This document shows positions 1-7,189 of a stretch of 7,332 nucleotides of DNA, piece after piece. The stretch's first letter is position 1. Every line of letters starts with the position of its first letter. A program made the translations under genes and the position numbers. Source of the stretch: SYIM01 sp964581825 (GTDB taxonomy: Bacteria; Pseudomonadota; Gammaproteobacteria; Burkholderiales; Burkholderiaceae_E); NCBI GenBank assembly GCA_964581825.1, contig CAZORB010000187.1, positions 1 to 7,332 on the forward strand, written 5' to 3'. A model generated the notes under the pieces. That model searched no databases and had not been told where the DNA came from. It worked only from the letters and a program-made list of their open reading frames with translations.

Positions 1-1
1 C

Positions 2-424
2 CCGGTCAAGCTGGCGTACTCCGCCCGTAACCGTTCGGCTTCGATTCGGATCCCGTATGTGGCCAACCCGAAAGGACGCCGCATTGAAGTTCGCTTCCCG
101 GATCCCACCGCAAACTCGTATCTCGCGTTCGCAGCGATGCTTATGGCGGGTCTTGACGGTGTGCAGAACAAGATTCACCCCGGTGAAGCCGCTGACAAAA
201 ACCTCTATGACCTGCCGCCCGAAGAAGACGCGAAGATCCCGACCGTCTGCTCGTCGCTCGACCAGGCACTGGACTACCTCGACAAGGATCGCGAGTTCCT
301 GACCCGGGGCGGCGTGTTCAGCAACGACATGATTGACGCGTACATTGCGCTGAAGATGGAAGAGGTCACCCGCTTCCGGATGACAACACATCCGGTCGAG
401 TTCGACATGTACTACTCGCTCTGA
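2..424 (+). CDS. glnA: Glutamine synthetase type I, C-terminal part
   Basis: Glutamine synthetase joins ammonia to glutamate using ATP and is the main cytosolic ammonia-assimilating enzyme; the family forms dodecamers. Only the last 140 residues are in the window; the gene starts upstream (the family is about 470 residues). The reading frame is open from base 2. Visible landmarks are the arginine-rich NRSASIRIP segment (residues 10-18 of the fragment), RRIEVRFPDPTAN, NKIHPGEA and the C-terminal HPVEFDMYYSL. The motif NLYDLPPEE contains the tyrosine (codon 206-208) that matches the adenylylated Tyr397 of the enterobacterial enzyme. This indicates a type I-beta enzyme controlled by GlnE adenylylation. 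It is followed by a hairpin pair and then ntrB-ntrC, the usual nitrogen-control arrangement. Identity is near certain; the adenylylation role is inferred from the conserved motif. Confidence 0.98.
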   Translation, partial: PVKLAYSARNRSASIRIPYVANPKGRRIEVRFPDPTANSYLAFAAMLMAGLDGVQNKIHPGEAADKNLYDLPPEEDAKIPTVCSSLDQALDYLDKDREFLTRGGVFSNDMIDAYIALKMEEVTRFRMTTHPVEFDMYYSL

Positions 425-433
425 TCGAGCCTG

Positions 434-466
434 GCGCTGCGGTTCTCCGGTCTGGGATCGCAGCGC
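434..466 (+). other. Hairpin just after glnA
   Basis: The inverted repeat GCGCTGCG (434-441) / CGCAGCGC (459-466) gives 8 perfect pairs. It extends inward with G-U and Watson-Crick pairs to about 13 pairs, leaving a 7-base loop (447-453). It begins 9 bases after the glnA stop codon. No T-run follows, so it is not an intrinsic terminator by itself. It could protect the 3' end of glnA mRNA from exonucleases or be the first half of a tandem terminator region. Structure is seen in the sequence; function is inferred. Confidence 0.5.
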
Positions 467-490
467 ATGCAACACGATGCAGACATGGAA

Positions 491-519
491 ACGGGGCGGT
501 TATCCGCCCCGTCCCTTTT
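491..519 (+). terminator. Rho-independent terminator-like hairpin between glnA and ntrB
   Basis: The arms ACGGGGCGG (491-499) and CCGCCCCGT (504-512) form a perfect 9-pair GC-rich stem closed by the four-base loop TTAT. CCCTTTT follows directly (513-519). This is the layout of an intrinsic terminator, with a rather short T-run. It would end or reduce glnA transcription before ntrB. In enteric bacteria a terminator is known in the equivalent glnA-glnL gap and keeps NtrB/NtrC levels far below GlnA. I could not recognise a convincing promoter between it and ntrB, so partial read-through is the simplest supply of ntrBC message. Confidence 0.75.
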
Positions 520-571
520 GCGCGGGAGATTGCCTGTCGCTTCTCGCGCGCCCGTCGTTCGGAATGCGCCA

Positions 572-1675
572 ATGAATGTTGTTTCGAATGATCAGACTGA
601 AAAGCCACCGAGCGTCGGGCCGAACGGGCTAGCCACGGCTGCTGCGCAGGACTCATTCGATTTACTGGCTACTTCGGTTGTGCTGCTCGATGCGCAGGCG
701 CGTGTGGTACGGGTCAACGCGTCGGCCGAGGCGCTGTTCGACATCTCGAGCCGTATGGTGCTCGGGCAGTCATTTCCTAAACTGTTCGCGAACGGCCATC
801 TTATCGAGGCACTGCTCCGCGACGCACTGGCTGGAGGCTACGAGCAGAAGCGGGTCGATCTGCTGCTTGAACGCGCGGCCAGAGAGCCGCTTGCACTGTG
901 GACCATGGCCAGCCGGCTCGACGGTGTCCCAGGTGCGCTGCTACTTGAATTTCGCGAGCAGGATAAGCGCTGGCGTGTAGATCGCGAAGAGCGCCTGATC
1001 GATTCGGCCCAGGCGAACCGCGAGCTGGTTAGAAATCTGGCCCACGAAATCAAGAATCCGTTGGGCGGAATCCGTGGCGCTGCACAGCTGCTTCAGTCCG
1101 AACTCGATTCGGCAGATCTGCGCGAATACACGGAAGTGATCATCAAAGAGGCCGATCGCCTGCAGGATCTGGTCGATCGTCTGCTGGCACCGCATCGTAA
1201 GGCGAGGATGCTGGCCGAACTCAACATTCATGAAGTCTGCGAGCATGTTCGCTCGCTGCTGCTGGCCGAGTATCCGCGTGGACTTCGAATCGCCCGCGAT
1301 TACGACGTCAGCATTCCATCGCTGACCGGCGATCGCGAGCAACTGGTGCAGGTGCTGCTCAATCTGGTGCGAAATGCCGCGCAGGCGCTTCATGGACGGG
1401 GCCGAATCGAACTCCGAACCCGCATAGCACGCCAGGTCGTCATCGCAAAGCAGCGTTGGAAGCTGGCACTCGAATTGCATGTCATCGATGACGGTCCAGG
1501 CATTCCGGAAGATATTCGCGACCGTATTTTCTTTCCGTTGGTGTCGGGCCGTGAAGGTGGCACAGGTCTGGGGCTGACGCTTGCACAAACCTTCGTGCAG
1601 CAGCACGGAGGACTGATCGAGTGCGAGAGTCGGCCGGGCCGAACCGATTTCTGCATCCTTCTGCCTTTGCAGTGA
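572..1675 (+). CDS. ntrB: Nitrogen regulation sensor histidine kinase NtrB (NR(II))
   Basis: NtrB is a cytosolic kinase/phosphatase that phosphorylates NtrC when nitrogen is short and, with PII protein, dephosphorylates it when nitrogen is plentiful. From the ATG at 572 it has 367 residues (the E. coli protein has about 349). A PAS-type sensing domain spans about residues 25-130. The dimerisation/phosphorylation segment LVRNLAHEIKNPLGGIRGAA puts the phospho-acceptor at His158. The ATPase domain shows the N box NLVRNAAQAL (from N264), the G1 box DDGPGIP (306-312) and the G2 box GGTGLGL (329-335). There are no membrane segments, as expected. The same frame is open back to an ATG at 467, but that extension would translate through the terminator hairpin at 491-519 and resembles no domain. 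GGAA at 561-564 gives ATG 572 a weak ribosome site. The stop lies 10 bases before ntrC, so the two are almost certainly co-transcribed. Confidence 0.96.
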   Translation: MNVVSNDQTEKPPSVGPNGLATAAAQDSFDLLATSVVLLDAQARVVRVNASAEALFDISSRMVLGQSFPKLFANGHLIEALLRDALAGGYEQKRVDLLLERAAREPLALWTMASRLDGVPGALLLEFREQDKRWRVDREERLIDSAQANRELVRNLAHEIKNPLGGIRGAAQLLQSELDSADLREYTEVIIKEADRLQDLVDRLLAPHRKARMLAELNIHEVCEHVRSLLLAEYPRGLRIARDYDVSIPSLTGDREQLVQVLLNLVRNAAQALHGRGRIELRTRIARQVVIAKQRWKLALELHVIDDGPGIPEDIRDRIFFPLVSGREGGTGLGLTLAQTFVQQHGGLIECESRPGRTDFCILLPLQ

Positions 1676-1685
1676 GTGTCCAAAG

Positions 1686-3401
1686 ATGAGCGCAGTCTGG
1701 GTGGTGGACGATGATCAGTCGATTCGCTGGGTGCTTGAGAAAGCGCTCGGGCGTGAAGGGTTCGAAGTGCGTGCGTTTTCAAGCGCGCGGGAGTGCCTGA
1801 GAGCGCTGGCAGTCGATGAGCCCGATGTTCTGGTCTCCGACATCCGGATGCCTGGAGAGTCGGGCATTGAATTGCTGCAGCAGGTGAAGGTCGATCACCC
1901 AGGCATGCCCGTGATCATCATGACCGCGTTCTCCGATCTCGAGAGTGCCGTGTCCGCTTTTCAGGGCGGGGCCTTCGAGTACCTGCCTAAGCCGTTCGAT
2001 GTGCCCAAGGCCGTAGAGTTGATCCGCCGTGCTGTCGAGGAATCGCAGCGCGACCAGTCCGGCGCGGATCCGGTTGAACCGGGTGTAGATATCCTGGGTA
2101 AGGCGCCGGCAATGCAGGAAGTCTTTCGTGCGATTGGCCGCTTGTCCCAATCGAATGTCACGGTACTGATCACCGGAGAGTCGGGAACCGGCAAAGAACT
2201 GGTCGCTCGCGCTCTGCACCGACACAGCCCACGTGCTGATCGTATTTTCGTCGCGCTCAACACCGCAGCGATTCCCCGAGACCTGCTCGAGTCAGAGCTC
2301 TTCGGTCATGAACGCGGAGCCTTCACTGGCGCTCAGCAGATGCGTCGAGGGCGCTTTGAACAGGCCGAGGGCGGCACTCTATTTCTCGACGAGATTGGAG
2401 ATATGCCCGCCGAGCTGCAGACGCGCTTGCTTCGCGTCTTGTCCGATGGCCACTTCTATCGGGTGGGCGGGCACCAGCCCCTGAAGGCCAACGTACGAGT
2501 GATTGCCGCCACGCATCAGCATCTTGAGGACCGCGTCCGGCAGGGGTTGTTCCGCGAAGATCTGTTTCATCGGCTCAACGTGATCCGTCTTCGCCTGCCG
2601 GCACTCCGAGAGCGCTCAGAAGATATTCCGCTCCTGGTGCGGCACTTTCTGTCGCGCAGTGCCCAGGAACTGGGCGGTGAACCGAAGCGGGCCAGTGATG
2701 ATGCGATGCGCGTCATGAGCGGTTTCCCCTGGCCCGGTAATGTCCGTCAGCTCGAAAACGTTTGTCGCTGGCTGACGGTCATGGCGCCTGCGCAAGCGAT
2801 CGACACAAAGGACCTGCCGCCCGAGGTACGCGAAGGCGTTGCATCCGAAGCGGCCGGTTCCGCTGCGATGGCTGCTGCGTTTGCCGCGATGGCAGCGTCC
2901 GCGGGCGCGAGTCAGCAGGCAATGTCTGGGGTTACGCAGCCCGCCGGAAGTATTCAAGACTCAGGTGTTTCTGCGTTTCAGTCCGAGGCGATGCCGTTTG
3001 CGCAGGCGAGCGGACGTGCAGAGGCCCCCGCCTTTGGTTTTCCGGCCGCAACTGCGCCAGGCCCATCGTCCTCCAGCGCCCGGATGCCAGCGCCGCAGCC
3101 CGACGGTGACCCCGCGCCTTTTGAGCGCGCTGGTGCCGATGCGGCGCCTGCCTGGGTCGCACTGCTCGAAAAAGACGTGTCACTGCGGCTCAGCACGCAA
3201 TCTGTGGAGCAACGACTGCAGGGAGACAGTGAACTGATGGATTACCTGACCCGTCAGTTCGAAGCAGCCGTGATTCGCACTGCGCTGCGACACACGCGGG
3301 GACGGCGTATTGATGCGGCGCTCAGGCTAGGCATTGGCCGCAACACCATCACCCGCAAGGTCCAGGAACTGAAGCTGGAAGAAGGCTCTGATCTAATCTG
3401 A
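1686..3401 (+). CDS. ntrC: Nitrogen regulation response regulator NtrC (NR(I)), sigma-54 activator
   Basis: NtrC, once phosphorylated by NtrB, oligomerises and uses ATP to open sigma-54 RNA polymerase promoters of nitrogen-assimilation genes. The 571-residue protein has three domains. The receiver (1 to about 120) has the acidic pair D9-D10, phospho-acceptor D52 (VSDIRMPG), T80 and K102. The AAA+ domain (about 134-380) has Walker A GESGTGKE (164-171), the sigma-54 contact loop GAFTGA (211-216), Walker B TLFLDEIGDM (231-240) and WPGNVRQLEN (349-358). The Fis-type helix-turn-helix is at about 520-563, ending in RNTITRKVQEL. All key residues are intact. It is about 100 residues longer than E. 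coli NtrC (469); the excess is a low-complexity Ala/Ser/Pro/Gln-rich linker at about 384-487. The start follows ntrB by 10 bases with only a weak AAAG ribosome site, suggesting translational coupling. It converges with xth. Confidence 0.98.
   Translation: MSAVWVVDDDQSIRWVLEKALGREGFEVRAFSSARECLRALAVDEPDVLVSDIRMPGESGIELLQQVKVDHPGMPVIIMTAFSDLESAVSAFQGGAFEYLPKPFDVPKAVELIRRAVEESQRDQSGADPVEPGVDILGKAPAMQEVFRAIGRLSQSNVTVLITGESGTGKELVARALHRHSPRADRIFVALNTAAIPRDLLESELFGHERGAFTGAQQMRRGRFEQAEGGTLFLDEIGDMPAELQTRLLRVLSDGHFYRVGGHQPLKANVRVIAATHQHLEDRVRQGLFREDLFHRLNVIRLRLPALRERSEDIPLLVRHFLSRSAQELGGEPKRASDDAMRVMSGFPWPGNVRQLENVCRWLTVMAPAQAIDTKDLPPEVREGVASEAAGSAAMAAAFAAMAASAGASQQAMSGVTQPAGSIQDSGVSAFQSEAMPFAQASGRAEAPAFGFPAATAPGPSSSSARMPAPQPDGDPAPFERAGADAAPAWVALLEKDVSLRLSTQSVEQRLQGDSELMDYLTRQFEAAVIRTALRHTRGRRIDAALRLGIGRNTITRKVQELKLEEGSDLI
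2835..3146 (+). other. Low-complexity interdomain linker inside ntrC
   Basis: These bases encode about residues 384-487 of NtrC, between the AAA+ domain and the C-terminal DNA-binding region. The first half is almost uncharged and Ala/Ser/Gln/Met-rich, with an imperfect internal repeat (AAMAAAF then AAMAASA, from repeated gcgatggc codon blocks). The second half is Pro/Ala/Ser-rich (TAPGPSSSSARMPAPQPDG). It matches no domain I know and is most likely disordered. The frame stays open with normal codons and the domain after it is well conserved, so it is not a frameshift artefact. Confidence 0.7.
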
Positions 3402-3403
3402 AA

Positions 3404-3433
3404 GTGCCCGGTCGCGGGGCGCGCTCTGGTTTT
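3404..3433 (+). terminator. Weak hairpin between convergent ntrC and xth
   Basis: Only 30 bases separate the two stop codons. GTGCCC (3404-3409) can pair with GGGCGC (3417-3422), six pairs with one G-U and a 7-base loop. AAA lies on the left (3401-3403) and GGTTTT on the right (3428-3433), so it could act weakly in both directions. The stem is short and the right T-run lies 7 bases away from it, so this is a candidate only; no better terminator is visible in the gap. Confidence 0.25.
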
Positions 3434-4211
3434 ACGCAGGCGCCAGTTCGGCCAGCACCGGAGCATGATCTGAAGGCTGAGGAAGTTTGCGAGGCTCGCG
3501 GTCGATGCGACAGCCGACCAGTCGGGTGGCTGTACCCCGGTCAACCATAATGTGATCGATCCTGAGGCCCGCGTTTCGGCGGAATCCGAGTTGGCGGTAG
3601 TCCCACCAGCTAAAGCTGCGTTCGGCCTGTGGAAACTGGCGGAACGCATCAATGAACCCAGCCTCTGCGAGCTTCCGAAAGCGCTCGCGCTCGGGCTCCG
3701 AACACAGCACCTGGCCTTCCCAGGCGGCCGGATCATGAACGTCTTCAGAAGCCGGCGCGATATTAAAGTCTCCCAGTAGCGCGATCGGTTGCGTGGCAAC
3801 CTGAGGGCTGATCCAGTCGATGAGCGCATCGATCCAACGCAGTTTGTAGTCGTACTTATCGCTTCCGACTGCCTGCCCATTCGGGAAGTACGCGCAGACC
3901 ACCCGTATGCCAGCCACCGTGGCGCTGATCAGGCGTTTCTGTTCGTCGGCAAACACCGGGTTTCCGTAAACGATATCGGTTGGGACGCCGACGGTATCGC
4001 GGCGACACAGGATGGCCACGCCGTTGTAAGTAGGCTGGCCACTGAACACGGAGACATAGCCTGCCGCTGACAGCTCGGCCTCGGGAAACCGTTCGTCGAT
4101 CAGCTTGGTTTCCTGCAGACACAACACGTCGATGGGGTGGGCCGCCAGCCAGTCGAGCACTTGCGGCAGGCGGACCTTCAGAGAGTTCACGTTCCAGGTG
4201 GCAATGTGCAT
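3432..4211 (-). CDS. xth: Exodeoxyribonuclease III family protein (AP endonuclease/exonuclease)
   Basis: Members of this family are Mg-dependent cytosolic enzymes of base-excision repair; they cut DNA at abasic sites, remove 3' blocking groups and/or degrade DNA 3' to 5'. The 259-residue protein is typical in length (E. coli XthA 268). Counting from the ATG, it has WNVNS (6-10), the metal-binding LQETK (Glu34), YFPNG (108-112), GDFNIAP (catalytic Asp148, Asn150), GLRIDHI (216-222) and PSDHAPV (Asp248, His249), so the active site is complete. A GTG lies directly before the ATG, at 4214, but GGA seven bases from the ATG fits the ATG better. It begins 15 bases after the prlC stop and is probably the last gene of a folD-prlC-xth transcript. 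Some bacteria, Neisseria for example, carry two paralogues that divide AP-endonuclease and exonuclease activity; which type this is cannot be decided here, so I use the general symbol. Confidence 0.95.
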   Translation of the reverse strand: MHIATWNVNSLKVRLPQVLDWLAAHPIDVLCLQETKLIDERFPEAELSAAGYVSVFSGQPTYNGVAILCRRDTVGVPTDIVYGNPVFADEQKRLISATVAGIRVVCAYFPNGQAVGSDKYDYKLRWIDALIDWISPQVATQPIALLGDFNIAPASEDVHDPAAWEGQVLCSEPERERFRKLAEAGFIDAFRQFPQAERSFSWWDYRQLGFRRNAGLRIDHIMVDRGTATRLVGCRIDREPRKLPQPSDHAPVLAELAPA

Positions 4212-4226
4212 CACAGTATCCGCGCG

Positions 4227-6287
4227 TCAGACCGTTTCGACCATGCCGCTGTGGCGAAGCAGCGCTTCAGGGCTGGGCTCACGACCCCGGAAGGCCTTGA
4301 ATGATTCAAGCGCTGGGCGGCTGCCGCCTACTGAAAGGATTTCTGCGAGGAAACGCTGACCGACGCGATCCAATGCCTGAGGGTCGGTAGCGGCTTCCTC
4401 GAACGCGCCATAGCAGTCTGCGGACAGCACCTCGGCCCACTTGTAGCTGTAGTAGCCCGCGGCATAGCCGCCTGCGAAGATGTGCGAGAAGCTGTTCTGA
4501 AACCGATTCCAGACGGGCGGAATTAATACGGCGACCTCTTGTCGCACCGTGTTGAGCAGCGTCTGAACCGAGGCTGAGTCGGGCACGGCCTGGCTCTGCG
4601 CGTGCAGCAGCATGTCGAACAGCGCGAACTCGACCTGCCGCAGCGTTTGCATGCCAGCCTGGAAGTTTCGCGCCGCCAGCATCCGGTCAAATAAATCGCG
4701 CGGAAGCTGTTCGCCCGTGTCGACATGAGCGCTCATGTCGCGAACTACCTCCCACTCCCAGCAAAAATTCTCCATGAACTGGCTGGGCAGTTCGACGGCG
4801 TCCCATTCAACCCCGTTAATGCCTGATACGCCCAGTTCGTCAATACGAGTGAGTACGTGGTGCAGTCCGTGGCCGAACTCATGGAATAGCGTAATGACGT
4901 CGTCATGGGCGAGCGTGGCTGGGCGGTCGCCAACGGGCGGTTGAAAATTACAGTTGAGATAGGCCACGGGGGTTTGCAGGCGGTCGCCCGAGCGCTTGCG
5001 ACCGCGCGCGTCATCCATCCATGCACCGCCGCGTTTGCTGGCGCGAGCATAGAGATCGACGTAGAACTGGCCGACCAGTTGACCGTCGCGTTCAACCCGA
5101 TAGAAGCGAACATCAGGATGCCAGGTTTGGGTGGCCTCTTCGGCGATTCGAAGCGAGAACAGCCGTTCAACCAATGCGAACATCCCAGCAAGCACGCGCG
5201 GCGCCTGAAAGTATTGTTTAACTTGCTGCTCTGAAAACGAATAACGCGCTTCCTTGAGCAGTTCACTTGCCCACGCGGTGTCCCAGGCTTCGAACGTAGC
5301 CAGCCCCAGCTTATCGGCTGCGAAGCTGCGCAGTTCGGTGAGATCACGCTCGGCGAACTTTCGGGCGCGCCGCGCGAGATCGCGAAGAAAGTCGATGACT
5401 TCGTCAGGCGTTCGGGCCATTTTGGGCTCGAGCGACACCTGGGCAAAGTTCGAGTAACCCAACAGCGCGGCCTCCTCATGCCTGAGGCCGAGCGTTTCAG
5501 TGATGAGGGGTGCATTGTCGAGGGCTGCATCGCCGAGGTCGGATGCACGCGTGACATAGGCGCGATACATCTGCTCTCTGAATGCGCGGTCTTCCGCGTA
5601 TTGCATGACGGGCAGATACGACGGCATGCGCAGCGTAAATTTCCAGCCGCTGCGCTGGTCGGCCTGCGCCTCCGCGCGTGCGGCCTCGCGCACGTCCTGC
5701 GGAAGACCGGCAAGCCGCGACTCGTCTTCAATGAATAGCGAGAATCCGTTTGTTGCGTCGAGCAGGTTCTCGGAGAACTTTTGCGACAAGGCCGCCTGAC
5801 GCTCCTGAATCTCGGCATACCGCTCACGCGCTGGGGATACGAGTTCGGCGCCACCGAGCCGAAAATCGCGCAGTGCGTTGTCGATGATTCGTTGACGCTC
5901 GGGCGAGAGCGCAGCGAACTCGGCGCTTGCGCGAAGCGCTTTGTAGCATCCGTGAAGGCGTGTGTCCTGGCCCAGCTCGGTCCAGAACTGGGTAACGCGG
6001 GGCAGTTGCGCGTTGTAAACCTCGCGCAGTGCGGGCGAGTCGTCAACGGCGTTCAGATGACCGACGATCCCCCAGGCACGCGACAGGCGCTCGGTTGCAG
6101 CTTCCAGCGGTACGACGATGGTGTCCCAGCTGACCCGCGTCGTTGGTTGGCAGACGGCCTCAAGGGCCGCGCGTGCCTCGGCGAGCAGTGTGTCGATGGC
6201 GGGTTCAACCCAATCGGGCTTGAAGTCAGCAAACCGGGGTAGGCCGGAGAAGTCGAGAAGGGGGTTATCGCGGATCGATTCGGTCAT
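4227..6287 (-). CDS. prlC: Oligopeptidase A, M3 family zinc metallopeptidase
   Basis: Oligopeptidase A is a cytosolic zinc endopeptidase that degrades short peptides, including cleaved signal peptides. From the ATG at 6287 it has 686 residues (E. coli 680) and aligns along its whole length by eye. The zinc site is HEFGHGLHH (469-477) with the third ligand at Glu499 in AVELPSQFMEN. The family segments YLPVMQYAEDRAFREQMYRA, WHPDVRFY and YARASKRGGAWMDDARG precede it, and the substrate-binding Gly/Tyr-rich SHIFAGGYAAGYYSYKWAEV follows at about 601-620. The C-terminal FRGREP is also typical. A TTG start at 6302 would add five residues; neither start has a clear Shine-Dalgarno sequence, and ATG is chosen because TESIRDNPLL then leads straight into the conserved N-terminus. 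It lies 53 bases after folD and 15 before xth. No signal peptide or membrane segment is visible. Confidence 0.97.
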   Translation of the reverse strand: MTESIRDNPLLDFSGLPRFADFKPDWVEPAIDTLLAEARAALEAVCQPTTRVSWDTIVVPLEAATERLSRAWGIVGHLNAVDDSPALREVYNAQLPRVTQFWTELGQDTRLHGCYKALRASAEFAALSPERQRIIDNALRDFRLGGAELVSPARERYAEIQERQAALSQKFSENLLDATNGFSLFIEDESRLAGLPQDVREAARAEAQADQRSGWKFTLRMPSYLPVMQYAEDRAFREQMYRAYVTRASDLGDAALDNAPLITETLGLRHEEAALLGYSNFAQVSLEPKMARTPDEVIDFLRDLARRARKFAERDLTELRSFAADKLGLATFEAWDTAWASELLKEARYSFSEQQVKQYFQAPRVLAGMFALVERLFSLRIAEEATQTWHPDVRFYRVERDGQLVGQFYVDLYARASKRGGAWMDDARGRKRSGDRLQTPVAYLNCNFQPPVGDRPATLAHDDVITLFHEFGHGLHHVLTRIDELGVSGINGVEWDAVELPSQFMENFCWEWEVVRDMSAHVDTGEQLPRDLFDRMLAARNFQAGMQTLRQVEFALFDMLLHAQSQAVPDSASVQTLLNTVRQEVAVLIPPVWNRFQNSFSHIFAGGYAAGYYSYKWAEVLSADCYGAFEEAATDPQALDRVGQRFLAEILSVGGSRPALESFKAFRGREPSPEALLRHSGMVETV
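4721..4740. repeat. Perfect 20-base palindrome inside prlC
   Basis: CGACATGAGC is followed directly by its reverse complement GCTCATGTCG with no spacer; the flanking bases (T and C) do not extend the symmetry. It lies within the prlC reading frame and encodes part of RDMSAHVDTG, a poorly conserved stretch between the zinc-site segment and the C-terminal half. It may be a chance product of codon choice, a dyad protein-binding site, or a duplex-forming feature of the mRNA. Confidence 0.5.
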
Positions 6288-6340
6288 CGTGGTGTGCTGC
6301 AAAGAAGTGAAGGGGATATTGAATCAGCAGTGAGCGGGAA

Positions 6341-7189
6341 TTAGGGCTGTCGCTCAGCGGCTTCCAGGGTATTGACGAGCAGCATGGCGCGCGTCATGGG
6401 GCCTACGCCACCAGGAACTGGGGTGATCGCGCCGGCGGCGCGGGCGGCTGACTCGAAAGCAACATCGCCGCACAGTTTGCCATCGGCGTCGCGGTTCATT
6501 CCGACATCGATCACGATGGCCCCGGGTTTGATCATGTCACCGGTAATCATCCTGGCGCGCCCGACTGCCGCGATCAGCACGTCGGCGCGGCGGGTGTGCG
6601 CAGCGATATCGCGTGTGCGGCTATGGCAGATGGTGACCGTTGCATCGGCTTGCAGCAGCAGCATCGCCTGGGGCTTACCGACGATATTGCTGCGACCGAT
6701 GACCACTGCCTCGGCGCCAGCCAGTTTCGCACCAGCATGTTCGAGCAATCGCATCACGCCGTAGGGTGTGCAGGGCAGAAAGCCGGGTTGTCCGGTCATT
6801 AGCGCCCCGGCGCTTGCCACATGGAATCCGTCTACGTCCTTGGCGGGCGAGATGGTTTCGATGACTCGGCGCGCATCGATTTGTGGTGGCAGAGGGAGCT
6901 GCACCAGGATGCCGTGGATAGTGGGGTCAGCATTGAGCGCGTCGATCCGCGCGAGCAGGTCACGCTCGGAGGTATCCGCGGGCAGTCTTTGTAGTACGGA
7001 TCGGATGCCGGACTCCTCGCAATCTTTTACCTTATTGCGAACGTACACCGCAGAGGCTGCATCCTCTCCCACCAAAATAACGGCAAGCCCCGGCGGGCGT
7101 CCTTTTGCGGTGAGCACGCGCGCGCGCTCGGCAACCTGTATGCGCAGGCTTTTTGCCAGCGCTGCGCCGTCGATCAGTGTGGCTGTCAT
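6341..7189 (-). CDS. folD: Bifunctional methylenetetrahydrofolate dehydrogenase / methenyltetrahydrofolate cyclohydrolase FolD
   Basis: FolD interconverts 5,10-methylene-THF, methenyl-THF and 10-formyl-THF with NADP, supplying one-carbon units for purine and formyl-methionine synthesis; it is a cytosolic homodimer in known cases. The 282-residue protein (E. coli 288) has the catalytic segment YVRNKVK (Tyr49, Lys53), VQLPLP (96-101), KDVDGFH (117-123, Asp120), the Rossmann loop GRSNIVGKP (165-173) and the C-terminal signature PVPGGVGPMT (257-266). The ATG at 7189 gives MTATLIDG, matching the usual N-terminus; in-frame ATGs at 7198 and 7228 would add 3 or 13 residues with no family counterpart. 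No Shine-Dalgarno sequence sits in front of 7189: the mRNA there reads CCTCCT, and the nearest purine run is GGGGGTGG about 20 bases upstream. It is divergent from the tRNA gene and probably the first gene of a folD-prlC-xth transcript. Confidence 0.97.
   Translation of the reverse strand: MTATLIDGAALAKSLRIQVAERARVLTAKGRPPGLAVILVGEDAASAVYVRNKVKDCEESGIRSVLQRLPADTSERDLLARIDALNADPTIHGILVQLPLPPQIDARRVIETISPAKDVDGFHVASAGALMTGQPGFLPCTPYGVMRLLEHAGAKLAGAEAVVIGRSNIVGKPQAMLLLQADATVTICHSRTRDIAAHTRRADVLIAAVGRARMITGDMIKPGAIVIDVGMNRDADGKLCGDVAFESAARAAGAITPVPGGVGPMTRAMLLVNTLEAAERQP

Noticed and set aside
467..571. Upstream ATG extension of ntrB (35 extra residues)
   Set aside because: It would be translated from the base next to one hairpin and through a terminator-like hairpin; the extra residues match no NtrB domain, and the 572 start gives the expected length.
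425..571. Sigma-54 promoter or NtrC binding site in front of ntrB
   Set aside because: I found no TGGCAC-N5-TTGC pattern with the fixed GG/GC spacing and no TGCACC-type dyad; TGGCGC at 432-437 lacks its -12 partner.
941..1606. 221-codon minus-strand frame opposite ntrB
   Set aside because: Antisense shadow of a well-conserved kinase domain; no family resemblance and no ribosome site recognised.
3254..3880. 208-codon minus-strand frame spanning the ntrC/xth junction
   Set aside because: It overlaps the conserved NtrC DNA-binding domain antisense and the xth gene out of frame; its Ser/Arg-rich composition indicates a shadow.
4745..6046. Long alternative open frame (433 codons) on the minus strand inside prlC
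   Set aside because: It lies in another frame of the same strand as prlC. Its product is Arg/Ser/Pro/Cys-rich with no recognisable motif, as expected of a shadow frame in GC-rich DNA, whereas prlC aligns throughout.
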